Source: Crocinitomicaceae bacterium (GTDB taxonomy: Bacteria; Bacteroidota; Bacteroidia; Flavobacteriales_D; Crocinitomicaceae). Taken from it: a stretch of 64,000 nucleotides of DNA. The stretch is from assembly GCA_023957475.1 (NCBI GenBank), contig JAMLHA010000010.1:59202-123201 (forward strand), in the 5' to 3' direction. Both the position numbers and the translations under genes were made by a program. Positions 17,932-29,836 of the stretch are shown here, one piece after another (the stretch's first letter is position 1; every line of letters starts with the position of its first letter). Under the pieces are notes generated by a model. It did not search any database. It saw only the letters and a program-made list of their open reading frames with translations, and was not told where the DNA came from.

Positions 17932-20190
17932 ATGGCACAAAAAGACTTTGATATCTCACAAATTGATTTAGAAAAAGAACGAAAAGAAATACTTCGTGCA
18001 TTCAAATGTTTAATGCGTCAAGTGAAGAATCGCTCTAAAGAAGATACCGAGATGATTCGTAAGGCATTTGACATGGCAGTTGAGGCACACAAAGAGGTCA
18101 GAAGAGCTTCTGGCGAACCATACATCTACCATCCAATAGCTGTAGCTCGAATTTGTGTGGAAGAAATGGGATTGGGGCCAACAGCCATTATTTGCGCTTT
18201 GCTTCACGATACTGTTGAAGACACCTACATTACCTTGCAAGATATTGAAGATGTATTTGGTCCAAAAGTACGTTTAATCATAGATGGACTGACGAAAATT
18301 CCAGAAGTGTTTGATGAAAATGCTTCTATTCAAGCAGAAAATTTTCGTAAGATGATTCTTACTATTTCGGATGACTTACGTGTAGTACTTATAAAATTAG
18401 CCGATCGCTTGCACAATATGAGAACACTAGGTAGCATGCGAGAGGATAAACAACTAAAAATCGCCTCCGAGACAAAATTTTTATACGCTCCTTTAGCACA
18501 TCGCTTGGGTTTGTATTCTATCAAATCAGAATTAGAAGATTTATCTTTCAAATATACAGAAAAAGAAGTTTACAAACAAATTGAAAGTGCTTTAAAATCT
18601 AGTCAAGAAGTTAGAAATCGCTTCATTAGAAGGCTTTTACACCCAATCAAAGAAGCAATGACGAATGAAGGGTTTAAATTTGAAATAAAAGCCCGAACAA
18701 AGTCTATCTCATCGATTTGGCACAAGATGCAATCTAAAGGCATTCCTTTCGAAGAAGTCTATGATGTTTTTGCAATCCGAATTATTTTAGACACACCGAT
18801 TGAACTAGAAAAATCTGATTGTTGGCGTGTTTATTCCATTGTTACCGATTTTTACCAACCTAGTCCGGATCGTTTAAGAGACTGGATATCAACTCCACGT
18901 GCCAATGGATACGAATCATTACACACAACGGTAATGTCTCCCCAAGGAAAATGGGTGGAAGTACAAATTCGTACAAAAAGAATGGATGAAATTGCCGAAA
19001 AAGGGCTAGCAGCACATTATAAATACAAAGAATCGAAAAAAGATGATTCAAAATTAGATCGTTGGATTTCTGAAATTCGTTCTTTACTCGAAAATCCCGC
19101 TATGAACGCTATGGATTTCATTAATGAGTTTAAATTAAATTTATTCAATGATGAAATTTATGTTTTTACACCAAAAGGAGAGTTACGTGTATTACCAACA
19201 GGAGCAACTGTGCTTGATTTTGCTTACGATATACACACACGTATTGGCGACACTTGCATTGGAGCTAAAGTAAATAACAAATTAATGCCTCTCTCTTACC
19301 AATTACAAAGTGGAGATCAACTAGAAATTATCACATCATCTAAACAACGCCCAAATGAAGATTGGGTAAGTATGGTTGTCACTGCAAGAGCGAAGCAAAA
19401 AATAAAAGCAAATCTCAACGAAGAACGAAAACAAATTGCCGAAGATGGAAGAGAAATTTTAATGCGTAAATTCAAACAACACAATATTAATTTCATTTCC
19501 GAAAACATTACTTTTTTAGAAAAGGCATTTCAATTACCGAGTGCAACAGAGCTTTATTTTAGAATTGCAAAAGGCAAATTGAACTTAACTAAACTAAGAG
19601 AATTTGACAATGACAACGGTATTCTTTCATTTAAGAAAAGTGAAGATACATCAAAACGTATTCGTAAGAAAGAAAATATTCAAGCATCCGTTAATAAAAA
19701 AGCCGATACGCTAATTATCGGAGATGATTTTAAAAATATTCATTATACACTTGCCAAGTGTTGTTCGCCAATTCCAGGTGACAAAGTTTTTGGTTTTATC
19801 ACCATTAATGATGGAGTTAAAATTCATCGCACGAACTGTCCAAATGCAGAAAATCTTATGTCTAAAATGGCTTATCGTTGTATAAATGCACGTTGGAGAG
19901 ACCAAGATATTGAAGAAAGAGAGGTAACCATTAAGATTTTTGGATTTGATAGAATGGGAATCGTTAACAGATTAACAGGTATTATTTCAAACCAACACAA
20001 CGTCAATATGAAGTCTATATCTTTTGAAACAGAAGATGGTTTATTTGAAGGGAAAGTACGAGTTATGGTGCTTGATACCAAGCATTTGGAGCAATTAAAA
20101 AACAAAATAGAAGAAGTTGAAGGTGTGCAGCGAGTAGTTAGATGGGATGAAGAAAACAACGAATCAAAGGAGTACGTTGAAGAAGATTAA
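17932..20190 (+). CDS. Bifunctional (p)ppGpp synthetase/hydrolase (RelA/SpoT)
   Basis: A 752-residue stringent-response enzyme that makes (p)ppGpp from ATP and GTP/GDP and also degrades it. The HD hydrolase domain is intact (YHPIAVA with His67; LLHDTVED with His92-Asp93). The synthetase domain follows at about 240-360 (KARTKSISSIWHKMQSKGI; ANGYESLHT). Next come a TGS domain near 390-450 (DEIYVFTPKGELRVLPTGAT), a helical/zinc-finger region with CCSPIPGD, and a C-terminal ACT domain. With both activities retained, this is likely the main Rsh enzyme of the organism. It is followed by pyrG, which has its own promoter. Confidence 0.95.
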   Translation: MAQKDFDISQIDLEKERKEILRAFKCLMRQVKNRSKEDTEMIRKAFDMAVEAHKEVRRASGEPYIYHPIAVARICVEEMGLGPTAIICALLHDTVEDTYITLQDIEDVFGPKVRLIIDGLTKIPEVFDENASIQAENFRKMILTISDDLRVVLIKLADRLHNMRTLGSMREDKQLKIASETKFLYAPLAHRLGLYSIKSELEDLSFKYTEKEVYKQIESALKSSQEVRNRFIRRLLHPIKEAMTNEGFKFEIKARTKSISSIWHKMQSKGIPFEEVYDVFAIRIILDTPIELEKSDCWRVYSIVTDFYQPSPDRLRDWISTPRANGYESLHTTVMSPQGKWVEVQIRTKRMDEIAEKGLAAHYKYKESKKDDSKLDRWISEIRSLLENPAMNAMDFINEFKLNLFNDEIYVFTPKGELRVLPTGATVLDFAYDIHTRIGDTCIGAKVNNKLMPLSYQLQSGDQLEIITSSKQRPNEDWVSMVVTARAKQKIKANLNEERKQIAEDGREILMRKFKQHNINFISENITFLEKAFQLPSATELYFRIAKGKLNLTKLREFDNDNGILSFKKSEDTSKRIRKKENIQASVNKKADTLIIGDDFKNIHYTLAKCCSPIPGDKVFGFITINDGVKIHRTNCPNAENLMSKMAYRCINARWRDQDIEEREVTIKIFGFDRMGIVNRLTGIISNQHNVNMKSISFETEDGLFEGKVRVMVLDTKHLEQLKNKIEEVEGVQRVVRWDEENNESKEYVEED

Positions 20191-20256
20191 TTAACAATCT
20201 ATAACATTGTGGAAAATTAAATATAATAAAAACGGATGTTTCTTAAAAGTTTCTAT

Positions 20257-20264
20257 TAACTTTG
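20257..20264 (+). promoter_or_regulatory. Bacteroidota -7 element (TAACTTTG) for pyrG
   Basis: An exact TAnnTTTG match 25 bases before the pyrG ATG. No TTTG at the ideal -33 spacing. Confidence 0.5.
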
Positions 20265-20274
20265 CGCCCCGTAG

Positions 20275-21900
<1,626 letters not shown>

Positions 21901-21925
21901 TAATAAATAGACGAAAAATAGATAA

Positions 21926-23809
21926 ATGGATAAAAAAACAGTCATAGGACTCGTATTAATTGGAACGATATTCTCTGTTTTTACAATATTTAATCAACCA
22001 TCTGCCGAAGAACGTGCTAAGATGGAAGAAGAATATAAGAAAGAGCAATTATTGCAAAAAGAAAAGCAAAAATTAGCAGAGAGTACAAAATCTTCCAATG
22101 AAAAGGATAGTGAAAAGATAGTTGATACTGTAAAAGTTGAACCAGTTGTAAAAAAAGAAAATACAGCTACAGATTCTCTTATTTTTCTTGAAAACAGTAA
22201 ATATAAAATTGCATTCAATACTAAAGGTGGAATTATTGCAAGTTTGTGGCTAAAGGAATTTGAAACGTATGCCAATTTTGCTAAAAAGGATGGCAAAATA
22301 ACAGCATTAGAATTGTTCAAAAATGGCGATGCTGTCAATCAATTGGTGTTTGATATGGATGGCAAAAAAATTAAAACAGGAAATTTACCATTTTCAGTTG
22401 TTGCCAAAACAAAAAATTCTATTGTTTTTGAAACAGAAGTTGCCCCAGGAAAGACAATTCAAAACCAATACATTTTAACTGACGATGCCTACGATTTAAA
22501 TTACACCATCCACATGAAAGGCTTTGGCAGTAGCGTCAATGCAAAAAATGTAGGGTTAAATTGGGACATGGCGTATCGAAAAACAGAACGTTTATTTGTT
22601 GAGCAGCGACGTGTTTCTACAGTTTGCATGTTCTACAACAAAGAAGGTTTTGATTACCTAAAAGAGATTACCGACGATAACGATGAAGCAAAAGACAAAG
22701 TAGATTGGGTAGCTTACAAACAAAGTTACTTTTCATCTATTTTAAAACCAGAGCGACCATTTTTACAAAAGGGAACGGATTTTGAGGTACAAACATACAA
22801 AGAAGATCACCCAAGAGCATGGACTAATTTGAAAGATTATTCATCTACTTTGATGTTAGATATTTCCAACCCTGACAATGCTAGTATTTCGTTAGACTGG
22901 TATTTTGGTCCAAATGATTTCAATATTCTAACTAATTACGATAAAGATTATAATAAAATCATCAATTATGGTTGGGGATTATTTAGATGGATAAATGTCT
23001 ATGTCATAGCTCCAATATACAACACATTGACAGGTAATATGGCTATCTCTGCAGGTATTGCTATATTAATCTTAACATTGATTATCAAATTGATTTTGAT
23101 GCCAGTGCAATGGAAAATGTATGTTTCTTCAGCTAAGATGCGTATTTTGAAACCTGAAATTGAAGCTCTCAACAAAAAATATCCTAACAAAGAAGATGGG
23201 ATGAAAAAACAGATGGAAATGATGACACTTTACCGTGAGTCTGGCGCAAGCCCACTATCTGGTTGTGTACCAATGCTTTTCCAAGCTCCAATCTTATTTG
23301 CTATATTCCGTTATTTCCCAGCTGAATTCTCTTTACGTCAAGAATCATTCTTATGGGCAGAAGATTTATCATCTTATGACTCTATTTGGGACTTTGGTGT
23401 AAACATTTGGTTCTATGGCGATCACATGAGTTTATTTACATTATTAATGGCTGGTACAACTTTGATTTACACCATGATTAATAGTGGCAATATGCAAGCT
23501 CCTCAACAACCAGGTATGCCAAATATGAAAGTTATCATGTATTTCATGCCAATCATGATGATTTTCTTCTTTAACAATTACTCATCTGGTTTGAGTTACT
23601 ATTATTTTATCTCAACTTTAGCATCTATCTTAATTATGATTGCAATCAAGAAATTCTTTGTCGATGAAGAAAAATTGAAAGCAAAAATGGCTGAGAAAAA
23701 AGCTACTGCTGCAGCTGGTGGAGGAAAGAAAAAATCTAAATTCCAAGAACGTTTGGAAATGATGCAAAAAATGCAACAAGAACAAATGAAAAATAAAAAC
23801 AAGAAATAA
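21926..23809 (+). CDS. yidC: Membrane protein insertase YidC
   Basis: A 627-residue Gram-negative-type YidC that inserts proteins into the inner membrane, alone or with Sec. Residues 6-22 form the first transmembrane helix. A charged linker follows, then a large periplasmic beta-sandwich domain (about 60-345). The conserved five-helix insertase core starts near 355 (NVYVIAPIYNTLTGNMAIS) and includes the cytoplasmic hairpin YPNKEDGMKKQMEMM and the SGCVPMLFQAPI segment. The tail is strongly basic (GGGKKKSKFQERLEMMQKMQ), as expected for ribosome contact. A clear terminator follows. Confidence 0.96.
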   Translation: MDKKTVIGLVLIGTIFSVFTIFNQPSAEERAKMEEEYKKEQLLQKEKQKLAESTKSSNEKDSEKIVDTVKVEPVVKKENTATDSLIFLENSKYKIAFNTKGGIIASLWLKEFETYANFAKKDGKITALELFKNGDAVNQLVFDMDGKKIKTGNLPFSVVAKTKNSIVFETEVAPGKTIQNQYILTDDAYDLNYTIHMKGFGSSVNAKNVGLNWDMAYRKTERLFVEQRRVSTVCMFYNKEGFDYLKEITDDNDEAKDKVDWVAYKQSYFSSILKPERPFLQKGTDFEVQTYKEDHPRAWTNLKDYSSTLMLDISNPDNASISLDWYFGPNDFNILTNYDKDYNKIINYGWGLFRWINVYVIAPIYNTLTGNMAISAGIAILILTLIIKLILMPVQWKMYVSSAKMRILKPEIEALNKKYPNKEDGMKKQMEMMTLYRESGASPLSGCVPMLFQAPILFAIFRYFPAEFSLRQESFLWAEDLSSYDSIWDFGVNIWFYGDHMSLFTLLMAGTTLIYTMINSGNMQAPQQPGMPNMKVIMYFMPIMMIFFFNNYSSGLSYYYFISTLASILIMIAIKKFFVDEEKLKAKMAEKKATAAAGGGKKKSKFQERLEMMQKMQQEQMKNKNKK

Positions 23810-23831
23810 TTCTCTTGTCATATTCAATATT

Positions 23832-23858
23832 AAGGCTATCGATTCGGTAGCCTTTTTT
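23832..23858 (+). terminator. Rho-independent terminator after yidC
   Basis: Stem AAGGCTA/TAGCCTT (23832-23838 with 23848-23854) followed by T residues. It lies between the convergent yidC and amidohydrolase genes and mainly serves the plus strand. Confidence 0.8.
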
Positions 23859-23879
23859 CATTTTCAATGATGCTAACTT

Positions 23880-25508
23880 CTATTCAATGGAATAAACCTT
23901 TTCACCATTGATATAAGTTGCAATAGAAAAATTCTTAATAAAATTTTTAGGAACCGTAATTTCTCTTTCAAAAATAGCAAACGTTGCTTCTTTACCAACC
24001 TCTAAACTACCTAATTTACTTTCTTGAAAGCTACCTATTGCTGACCATGTTGTAACTCCTCTTAAAAAATCATCCAATGAAATAGATTCAGAAATAGCAA
24101 ATCCTCCCGCAGGTTGTTCTCTTTCATTTTTTCTTACACAAGCAGCATACAATGCTTTAAAAGGATCAAAATCTTCTATTGGAAAATCTGAACCAATAAG
24201 CAACACGCCTGTTGTTTTTAATAACGAATGGTAGGCATAAGCAGTTTTTAGTCGTTCACTCCCCAATCTTTGCTCTGCAAAACCATAATCACTAACACCT
24301 TGAATAGGTTGTACAGAAGGAATGACACCATATTCTAAAAACAACGGCAAATCCTCTTTATCAATAACTTGTGCATGTTCTATTCTCCAACGGTGATCTG
24401 GATTTAACCGATGAATTGGTTGATAAGCATCCAAAACTAGTTTGACTGCCGCATCACCTATTGCATGTGCATTTAACTGATACCCAATAGACATACACAA
24501 ACGAACCATTTCATCTAATTTTTCTTTTGTAATAGTGGGATAACCATTGGTTGATAAATTATCCGAATAAGGAGCTTTTAAATAGGCCCCACGACTACCC
24601 AAAGCTCCATCAACGAAAATTTTAAAACTTCTAATCGTTAAATTCTTGTATTCAAAAACTTTATTTTTTTTAGCAAATTGTATGTTTTCTGTTGTTGGTA
24701 AAAGCATGCCATAAAGATTCAATTTAAAACGATCATCATCAATTAATTGTTGATACATTTTTACCTCACTTGCTTCTAAACCTGCATCGTGGACATTGGT
24801 AACGCCATACATCAACAATTCATTCTGAATTTCAATGACTTTCTCTTTTAACTCTTCTAAAGAATAATTTGGCAATTTAGCTTTTATCAACTCCAATGCT
24901 GCATCTGTCACAATACCAGTTGGTTTTCCATCAATTTTAACTACTTCTCCACCTACAACAACTGTTTCAGATGTAATTCCAGCAAGATTTAACAACGCAT
25001 CGTTTACCAAAGCCGTATGACTATCGTTCCGAAATAAACAAACAGGTGTTTTTGGAAATAACTTATTCAATTCGTCATTGGTGAGAAGTTCATTGTTTCT
25101 CCAAAGACTTTCATTCCAACCATGTCCAACAATGACTTTAGAAGGCTTTCGCTGTTGATACATTTCTACATCCATCAAAAGCTGAGAAAACGACTTACAT
25201 TGTGATAAATCAACACCCATTCGTTGTTTCGCACCGAGTAACAAATGAACATGAGCATCTGTCAATCCAGGATAAATATCTCTACCTCCAGCATCATACG
25301 AATCATCTGATGAATATTTATTAAGAATTTGTCGTTCTGGCCCTAATTCAACAATTTTCCCATCTTTAATAGCCATTGCCTCGTACATTGTAAGATTCTC
25401 GTCCATTGAATGAATAACAGCATTGTGTACAATTAAATCAACACGTTGTCCTTTCATACAAGATGATACAAAGAAAAGTACTAAAAGAAGATAAAAAAAT
25501 CGAACCAT
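23880..25508 (-). CDS. Exported amidohydrolase family 3 lipoprotein (YtcJ-like)
   Basis: A 542-residue metal-dependent hydrolase with a lipoprotein signal (FFVSSC, Cys17), so it is probably anchored on the periplasmic side. The body follows the YtcJ/amidohydrolase-3 plan. A short N-terminal beta domain is followed by the metal motif GLTDAHVHLLLG, then HGWNESLW, NAHAIGDAAV, WRIEHAQVI and the late metal Asp in GSDFPIEDFDP. Family members hydrolyse N-acyl or cyclic amide bonds; the substrate is unknown. The gene is 29 bases behind birA in the same direction and probably shares its transcript. Confidence 0.88.
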   Translation of the reverse strand: MVRFFYLLLVLFFVSSCMKGQRVDLIVHNAVIHSMDENLTMYEAMAIKDGKIVELGPERQILNKYSSDDSYDAGGRDIYPGLTDAHVHLLLGAKQRMGVDLSQCKSFSQLLMDVEMYQQRKPSKVIVGHGWNESLWRNNELLTNDELNKLFPKTPVCLFRNDSHTALVNDALLNLAGITSETVVVGGEVVKIDGKPTGIVTDAALELIKAKLPNYSLEELKEKVIEIQNELLMYGVTNVHDAGLEASEVKMYQQLIDDDRFKLNLYGMLLPTTENIQFAKKNKVFEYKNLTIRSFKIFVDGALGSRGAYLKAPYSDNLSTNGYPTITKEKLDEMVRLCMSIGYQLNAHAIGDAAVKLVLDAYQPIHRLNPDHRWRIEHAQVIDKEDLPLFLEYGVIPSVQPIQGVSDYGFAEQRLGSERLKTAYAYHSLLKTTGVLLIGSDFPIEDFDPFKALYAACVRKNEREQPAGGFAISESISLDDFLRGVTTWSAIGSFQESKLGSLEVGKEATFAIFEREITVPKNFIKNFSIATYINGEKVYSIE

Positions 25509-25537
25509 GTTTTTGTTGGTAAAGATAGATAATAAGG

Positions 25538-26275
25538 TTAATCTATAATAAATTTTATTTCTTTCAAATTAAAATATTCCACACCATTATTGGTTTTCAT
25601 TTCCAAAGAACCTAATTGATTTATACCTGTAATCACGCCTGTTTCAGTGATGTTATTTCTTATAAATCTCACTTCTTTGTGCATGCCCCACAAATTAGCT
25701 AAATAATCATCTTTCAACGTTTGATAACGTTTAAATTGAAGTATCTCAAACAAAATATTTAACTCATTGAATAACATTTGTGCCAATTCAAGCAATAAAA
25801 AGTTGTTGCCTGTTTCCAATTTAATACTTGTTGCATTTAACCCTTGCATGTCAATTTGATTTACATTTAAACCAATTCCAATGATGGACGATTTAACATT
25901 TTTACCACCAAGAGTGTTCTCAATTAAAATACCTGCCATTTTGCCATTCTTTGTTAAGATATCATTTGGCCATTTAATGCATGATTTCACACCAATTTTA
26001 TCCAAAAACCGAATAGCAGACAACGCCACCCAATGATGTATAGATGTTTGATTTTCAACAAGTAAATCATCAAATTCAACATAGAAAGACAAGGTTAAAT
26101 TCAACCCAGGAACAGTTGACCAAACAGTACCTCTTTGCCCTCTTCCTTCGGTTTGCTCATCTGCTATAATTGCAGTCCCATGTGTCAAATTACCTTGTTT
26201 TTGAAGATTGGCAACATAATTGCTAGTAGAATCTATGCTATCCAAATGGATAATTTTATGTCCTATTGGGTTCAT
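25538..26275 (-). CDS. birA: Biotin--[acetyl-CoA-carboxylase] ligase
   Basis: A 245-residue monofunctional biotin protein ligase. It attaches biotin to the carboxyl-carrier protein via biotinyl-AMP. The catalytic GRGQRG loop is preceded by the conserved EQTE, and KWPNDIL and GIGLNVN are present. A short C-terminal SH3-like domain ends the protein. It lacks the N-terminal DNA-binding domain of E. coli BirA, so it is not expected to repress biotin genes. It is divergent from rsfS; a near-consensus TATATTCG element lies at 26293-26300 on the minus strand. Confidence 0.92.
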   Translation of the reverse strand: MNPIGHKIIHLDSIDSTSNYVANLQKQGNLTHGTAIIADEQTEGRGQRGTVWSTVPGLNLTLSFYVEFDDLLVENQTSIHHWVALSAIRFLDKIGVKSCIKWPNDILTKNGKMAGILIENTLGGKNVKSSIIGIGLNVNQIDMQGLNATSIKLETGNNFLLLELAQMLFNELNILFEILQFKRYQTLKDDYLANLWGMHKEVRFIRNNITETGVITGINQLGSLEMKTNNGVEYFNLKEIKFIID

Positions 26276-26324
26276 TTATTTTATTTCTTTGACGAATATA
26301 TGAAGTATAATTTAAAAATAGCAT

Positions 26325-26332
26325 TAAATTTG
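26325..26332 (+). promoter_or_regulatory. Bacteroidota -7 element (TAAATTTG) for rsfS-ftsH
   Basis: An exact TAnnTTTG match 16 bases before the rsfS ATG, which would give a very short leader. Confidence 0.45.
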
Positions 26333-26348
26333 TAATTAGTAAACATTA

Positions 26349-26723
26349 ATGCAGAAAAAAAAGATAACAAATTCCGAACTATTGCGAGATACAATAGTTG
26401 CAGGAATGCAAGAGAACAAGGCGAAAAACATTACAATATTGGATCTAAGAGACATCGTAGGTTCAGTATGTGATTTCTTTGTCATTTGTAGTGGAGATTC
26501 AAGTACACAAGTAGATGGTATTAGCTCCTCTATCCAACGTTTAACTCGTAAAGAGTTGCAAGAGAAACCTTGGCACGTAGAAGGCAAATATGGAAGCGAA
26601 TGGATATTGATTGACTACGTGGATGTTGTAGCACATGTTTTTTATCGAGAGTTGAGAGAACACTACGATTTAGAAGATTTATGGGCTGACGCAAAAATAA
26701 CTTCCATTCCTGATTTACATTAA
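26349..26723 (+). CDS. rsfS: Ribosome silencing factor RsfS
   Basis: A 124-residue RsfS/Iojap protein, which binds L14 on the 50S subunit and blocks subunit joining when nutrients are short. Conserved features include DLRDIVGSVCDFFVICSGDS in the core and KPWHVEGKYGSEWILIDYVD followed by VAHVFYRELREHYDLEDLW at the C-terminus. It lies 12 bases upstream of ftsH in the same direction, an arrangement common in Bacteroidota, so the two are almost certainly one operon. Confidence 0.94.
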   Translation: MQKKKITNSELLRDTIVAGMQENKAKNITILDLRDIVGSVCDFFVICSGDSSTQVDGISSSIQRLTRKELQEKPWHVEGKYGSEWILIDYVDVVAHVFYRELREHYDLEDLWADAKITSIPDLH

Positions 26724-26735
26724 TAAACAACAAAC

Positions 26736-28835
26736 ATGGCACAAAAAAATAATAACAAAAAAAGTCCTTTTTCAATTTATTGGATTTATGCAATTTTAGG
26801 TATTGGCTTAATCGCCTATCAGTACTATTATAGTTCCAATAATAGAATTCCGCTTAAAACGATGGCTCAATTTGAAACATTGGCCGATAGTGGTTATGTT
26901 GAAAATGTGGCTATTATCATCAATAAACTACGTGTGGACATCCGTTTGTCCGATGAAGGTATTGAATATTTAAACAACACAGACAACACCCAATTCAAAA
27001 CAATCAAAAATTATCTAAAAAAAGATAAAGATTTTAGAAGTAGAAATACAGGGCCTTATTTTCTTGAATTAAACATTTCAGATAATGGAAATTTTGAGAA
27101 AAAATTGGAAAAGATCAATGAGGATTTAAAACAACACAATCGAAGTGAAATTACTTACACATCTGAAACAGAGTACGATTACCTCACTAATATTTTAGGT
27201 TTCCTATTGCCTATCATCCTTATTTTCGCCTTGTGGATGTTTATCATGCGCAGAATGTCAGGTGGTGGTGGTGGACCTGGCGGACAGATATTTAACATTG
27301 GAAAATCTCGTGCACAGGTATTTGATAGTGGGAAATCAACAAACGTCACGTTCAAAGATGTAGCCGGATTACAAGGTGCGAAAGAAGAAATTCAAGAAAT
27401 TGTTGAATTTTTGAAAAATTCTAAAAAATATACCGAATTAGGAGCTAAAATTCCAAAAGGAGCTTTATTGGTAGGACCTCCGGGAACAGGTAAAACGTTA
27501 TTGGCAAAAGCAGTTGCAGGTGAAGCAAAAGTACCGTTCTTCTCGCTTTCTGGTTCTGATTTCGTTGAAATGTTTGTGGGCGTTGGTGCATCACGTGTGC
27601 GGGATTTATTTAAACAAGCAAAAGAGAAATCTCCATCAATCATATTCATTGATGAAATTGATGCTATTGGTCGTGCAAGAAGCAAAAACGGTGGTTTTAG
27701 CTCAAACGACGAACGTGAAAACACATTGAATCAGTTGTTAACTGAAATGGATGGATTTGGAACCAATTCTGGTGTTATCATCCTTGCTGCTACCAACCGT
27801 GCAGATATTTTAGATAAAGCATTGATGCGTGCTGGACGTTTTGACCGTCAAATTTATGTTGATATGCCAGATATCAATGAACGAAAAGAAATTTTTGAAG
27901 TTCATTTAAAACCGTTGAAATTAGCTAAAGATATAGATATTGATTTCTTGTCAAAGCAAACACCAGGATTTTCTGGTGCGGATATTGCTAATTTGTGTAA
28001 CGAAGCGGCACTCATAGCAGCAAGAAAAGAGAAAAAATGTGTTGAAAAACAAGATTTCTTAGACGCTGTTGACCGTATTGTTGGAGGTTTGGAGAAGAAA
28101 AACAAAATCATCACAAAAGATGAAAAACGTTCAATCGCATTCCACGAAGCTGGTCACGCAACTATTTCTTGGTTATTGGAACACGCTCATCCACTTGTAA
28201 AAGTAACAATTGTCCCTCGTGGCCAATCTCTAGGTGCTGCTTGGTATTTACCAGAGGAACGAAGTATTACTACAACAGAGCAAATTTTGGATGAAATGTG
28301 TTCTGCACTTGGAGGTAGAGCTGCTGAACAACTAATTTTTGGACGTATTTCAACTGGAGCTTTAAGCGATTTGGAAAAAGTTACCAAACAAGCCTATGCA
28401 ATGGTTTCCATCTATGGATTGAATGATCGAATTGGTAATATTTCCTACTACGATTCACAAGGTAGAGAATCGTTTCAAAAACCATATTCTGAAGAAACTG
28501 CACGTATTATTGATGAAGAAGCTAGTAAATTAATTGAAAACCAATACCAGCGCGCTTTGCAAATATTAGGTGACAATAAAGATAAGTTAACCCAACTTGC
28601 CGAAAAACTATTGTCTGCAGAAGTCATCTTTAAAGAAGATTTGGAAGAAATATTTGGAAAACGTCCTTGGGACAGAGAACATGTTCAAGAAGATTTACAA
28701 AAAGTTGATATTCCAGAAGAATTAAAATCAGAGGAAACAACAACTGCAGAGGTTGAAGCAGAAAATATAACTTATGAAAACAATGAAAATAAGTCTGATA
28801 ACTCTCAAGAAGTTACAGAAGATTTAGCAGAATAA
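26736..28835 (+). CDS. ftsH: ATP-dependent zinc metalloprotease FtsH
   Basis: A 699-residue inner-membrane AAA+ protease that removes misfolded or regulatory membrane proteins. There are two transmembrane helices (about 13-30 and 152-171) around a periplasmic domain. The AAA module has Walker A GPPGTGKT (247-254), Walker [13 protein letters not shown] and the second region of homology [18 protein letters not shown]. The zinc protease domain has HEAGH near residue 470. The tail is acidic and low-complexity, rich in Glu, Thr and Asn, as in Bacteroidota FtsH. Transcription probably starts upstream of rsfS and ends at the hairpin 28842-28867. Confidence 0.97.
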   Translation: MAQKNNNKKSPFSIYWIYAILGIGLIAYQYYYSSNNRIPLKTMAQFETLADSGYVENVAIIINKLRVDIRLSDEGIEYLNNTDNTQFKTIKNYLKKDKDFRSRNTGPYFLELNISDNGNFEKKLEKINEDLKQHNRSEITYTSETEYDYLTNILGFLLPIILIFALWMFIMRRMSGGGGGPGGQIFNIGKSRAQVFDSGKSTNVTFKDVAGLQGAKEEIQEIVEFLKNSKKYTELGAKIPKGALLVGPPGTGKTLLAKAVAGEAKVPFFSLSGSDFVEMFVGVGASRVRDLFKQAKEKSPSIIFIDEIDAIGRARSKNGGFSSNDERENTLNQLLTEMDGFGTNSGVIILAATNRADILDKALMRAGRFDRQIYVDMPDINERKEIFEVHLKPLKLAKDIDIDFLSKQTPGFSGADIANLCNEAALIAARKEKKCVEKQDFLDAVDRIVGGLEKKNKIITKDEKRSIAFHEAGHATISWLLEHAHPLVKVTIVPRGQSLGAAWYLPEERSITTTEQILDEMCSALGGRAAEQLIFGRISTGALSDLEKVTKQAYAMVSIYGLNDRIGNISYYDSQGRESFQKPYSEETARIIDEEASKLIENQYQRALQILGDNKDKLTQLAEKLLSAEVIFKEDLEEIFGKRPWDREHVQEDLQKVDIPEELKSEETTTAEVEAENITYENNENKSDNSQEVTEDLAE

Positions 28836-28841
28836 TTTTAG

Positions 28842-28867
28842 GCAGTTTGGTGTTAAAGCCAAACTGC
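28842..28867 (+). terminator. Hairpin (terminator or attenuator) between ftsH and ribF
   Basis: Perfect 9-bp stem GCAGTTTGG / CCAAACTGC (28842-28850 with 28859-28867) and an eight-base loop, beginning 7 bases after the ftsH stop. The T run after it is weak, so it may only partly stop transcription before ribF. Confidence 0.6.
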
Positions 28868-28894
28868 TTATTCAAACAACTCTCACTAATATAC

Positions 28895-29836
28895 ATGAGA
28901 ATATTTCAAGGATTAGATCGAGTAAAAGAAATAAAAAATCCAGTTTTGACTATTGGAACGTTTGATGGTGTACACTTAGGTCATCAAAAAATTATTTCCT
29001 ACTTGAATGAAACGGCTAAAAAGATTGGTGGCGAATCAACACTCTTTACTTTTTATCCTCATCCCAAAATGGTATTGCAACCAGATAATCATGGTATCAA
29101 ATTGATTCAAACTCAAGAAGAAAAATTAGAGAAATTAGAAACAACCGGATTGCAAAACATCATTATTCAGCCATTTACACACGATTTTTCTCAATTAACA
29201 GCAAATGAATTTGTAGAAGAGTTTTTAGTTGAAAAATTAGGTGTAAAACACTTAGTTATCGGTTACGACCATCATTTTGGTAAAGGGAGAGAGGGAAATA
29301 TTGACTTTTTAAAGAAAGTTGCACCACAATTTGGCTTTGGAATCACAGAAATATCAGCAGAGGAAATAGATGAAGTCAACATCAGCTCCACAAAAATTAG
29401 AAACGCCATTCAAAACGGAAATATTGAAATTGCAAATTCATTTTTGGGTAATCCTTTTAGCTTAAAAGGTGAGGTTGTAAAAGGCAAACAACTCGGAAGA
29501 ACTTTTGGCTTTCCAACATGCAATATTGATTTGAAGAGTGATTTAAAATTGCTCCCACCTGACGGGATTTATACAGTTCATATCTTAACGCAAAATCAAC
29601 AAAAACTTGAGGGAATTTTGAGTATTGGCACAAACCCCACAATTTCAAATCAATCAAACAGAACAATTGAAGCATATATTTTAGATTTTGAAGGTGATTT
29701 ATATGGCACGATTTTAGCTATTGAATTATTGCATTACATTCGTCCATCAGAAAAATTTAATTCGATTGATGAATTGATTCAACAAATGAAAAGAGATGAA
29801 GAATATACTCGTAATTATTTTAATAACAACGTGTAA
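28895..29836 (+). CDS. ribF: Bifunctional riboflavin kinase/FAD synthetase
   Basis: About 313 residues, making FMN and then FAD from riboflavin. The N-terminal adenylyltransferase domain has TIGTFDGVHLGHQKII and the downstream substrate motif SSTKIRNAI. The C-terminal riboflavin kinase domain has KGKQLGRTFGFPTCNI and DGIYTVHI. I place the start at the ATG at 28895 (MRIFQGLDRVKEIKN). The frame is open upstream to a TTG at 28847, but that lies inside the ftsH terminator hairpin and the extra residues do not resemble the family. The 3' end overlaps the next gene by 41 bases. Confidence 0.93.
   Translation: MRIFQGLDRVKEIKNPVLTIGTFDGVHLGHQKIISYLNETAKKIGGESTLFTFYPHPKMVLQPDNHGIKLIQTQEEKLEKLETTGLQNIIIQPFTHDFSQLTANEFVEEFLVEKLGVKHLVIGYDHHFGKGREGNIDFLKKVAPQFGFGITEISAEEIDEVNISSTKIRNAIQNGNIEIANSFLGNPFSLKGEVVKGKQLGRTFGFPTCNIDLKSDLKLLPPDGIYTVHILTQNQQKLEGILSIGTNPTISNQSNRTIEAYILDFEGDLYGTILAIELLHYIRPSEKFNSIDELIQQMKRDEEYTRNYFNNNV

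Noticed and set aside
28847..28894. Longer ribF starting at TTG 28847
   Set aside because: The extra residues fall inside the ftsH terminator hairpin and do not resemble the family; the ATG at 28895 gives the standard N-terminus.
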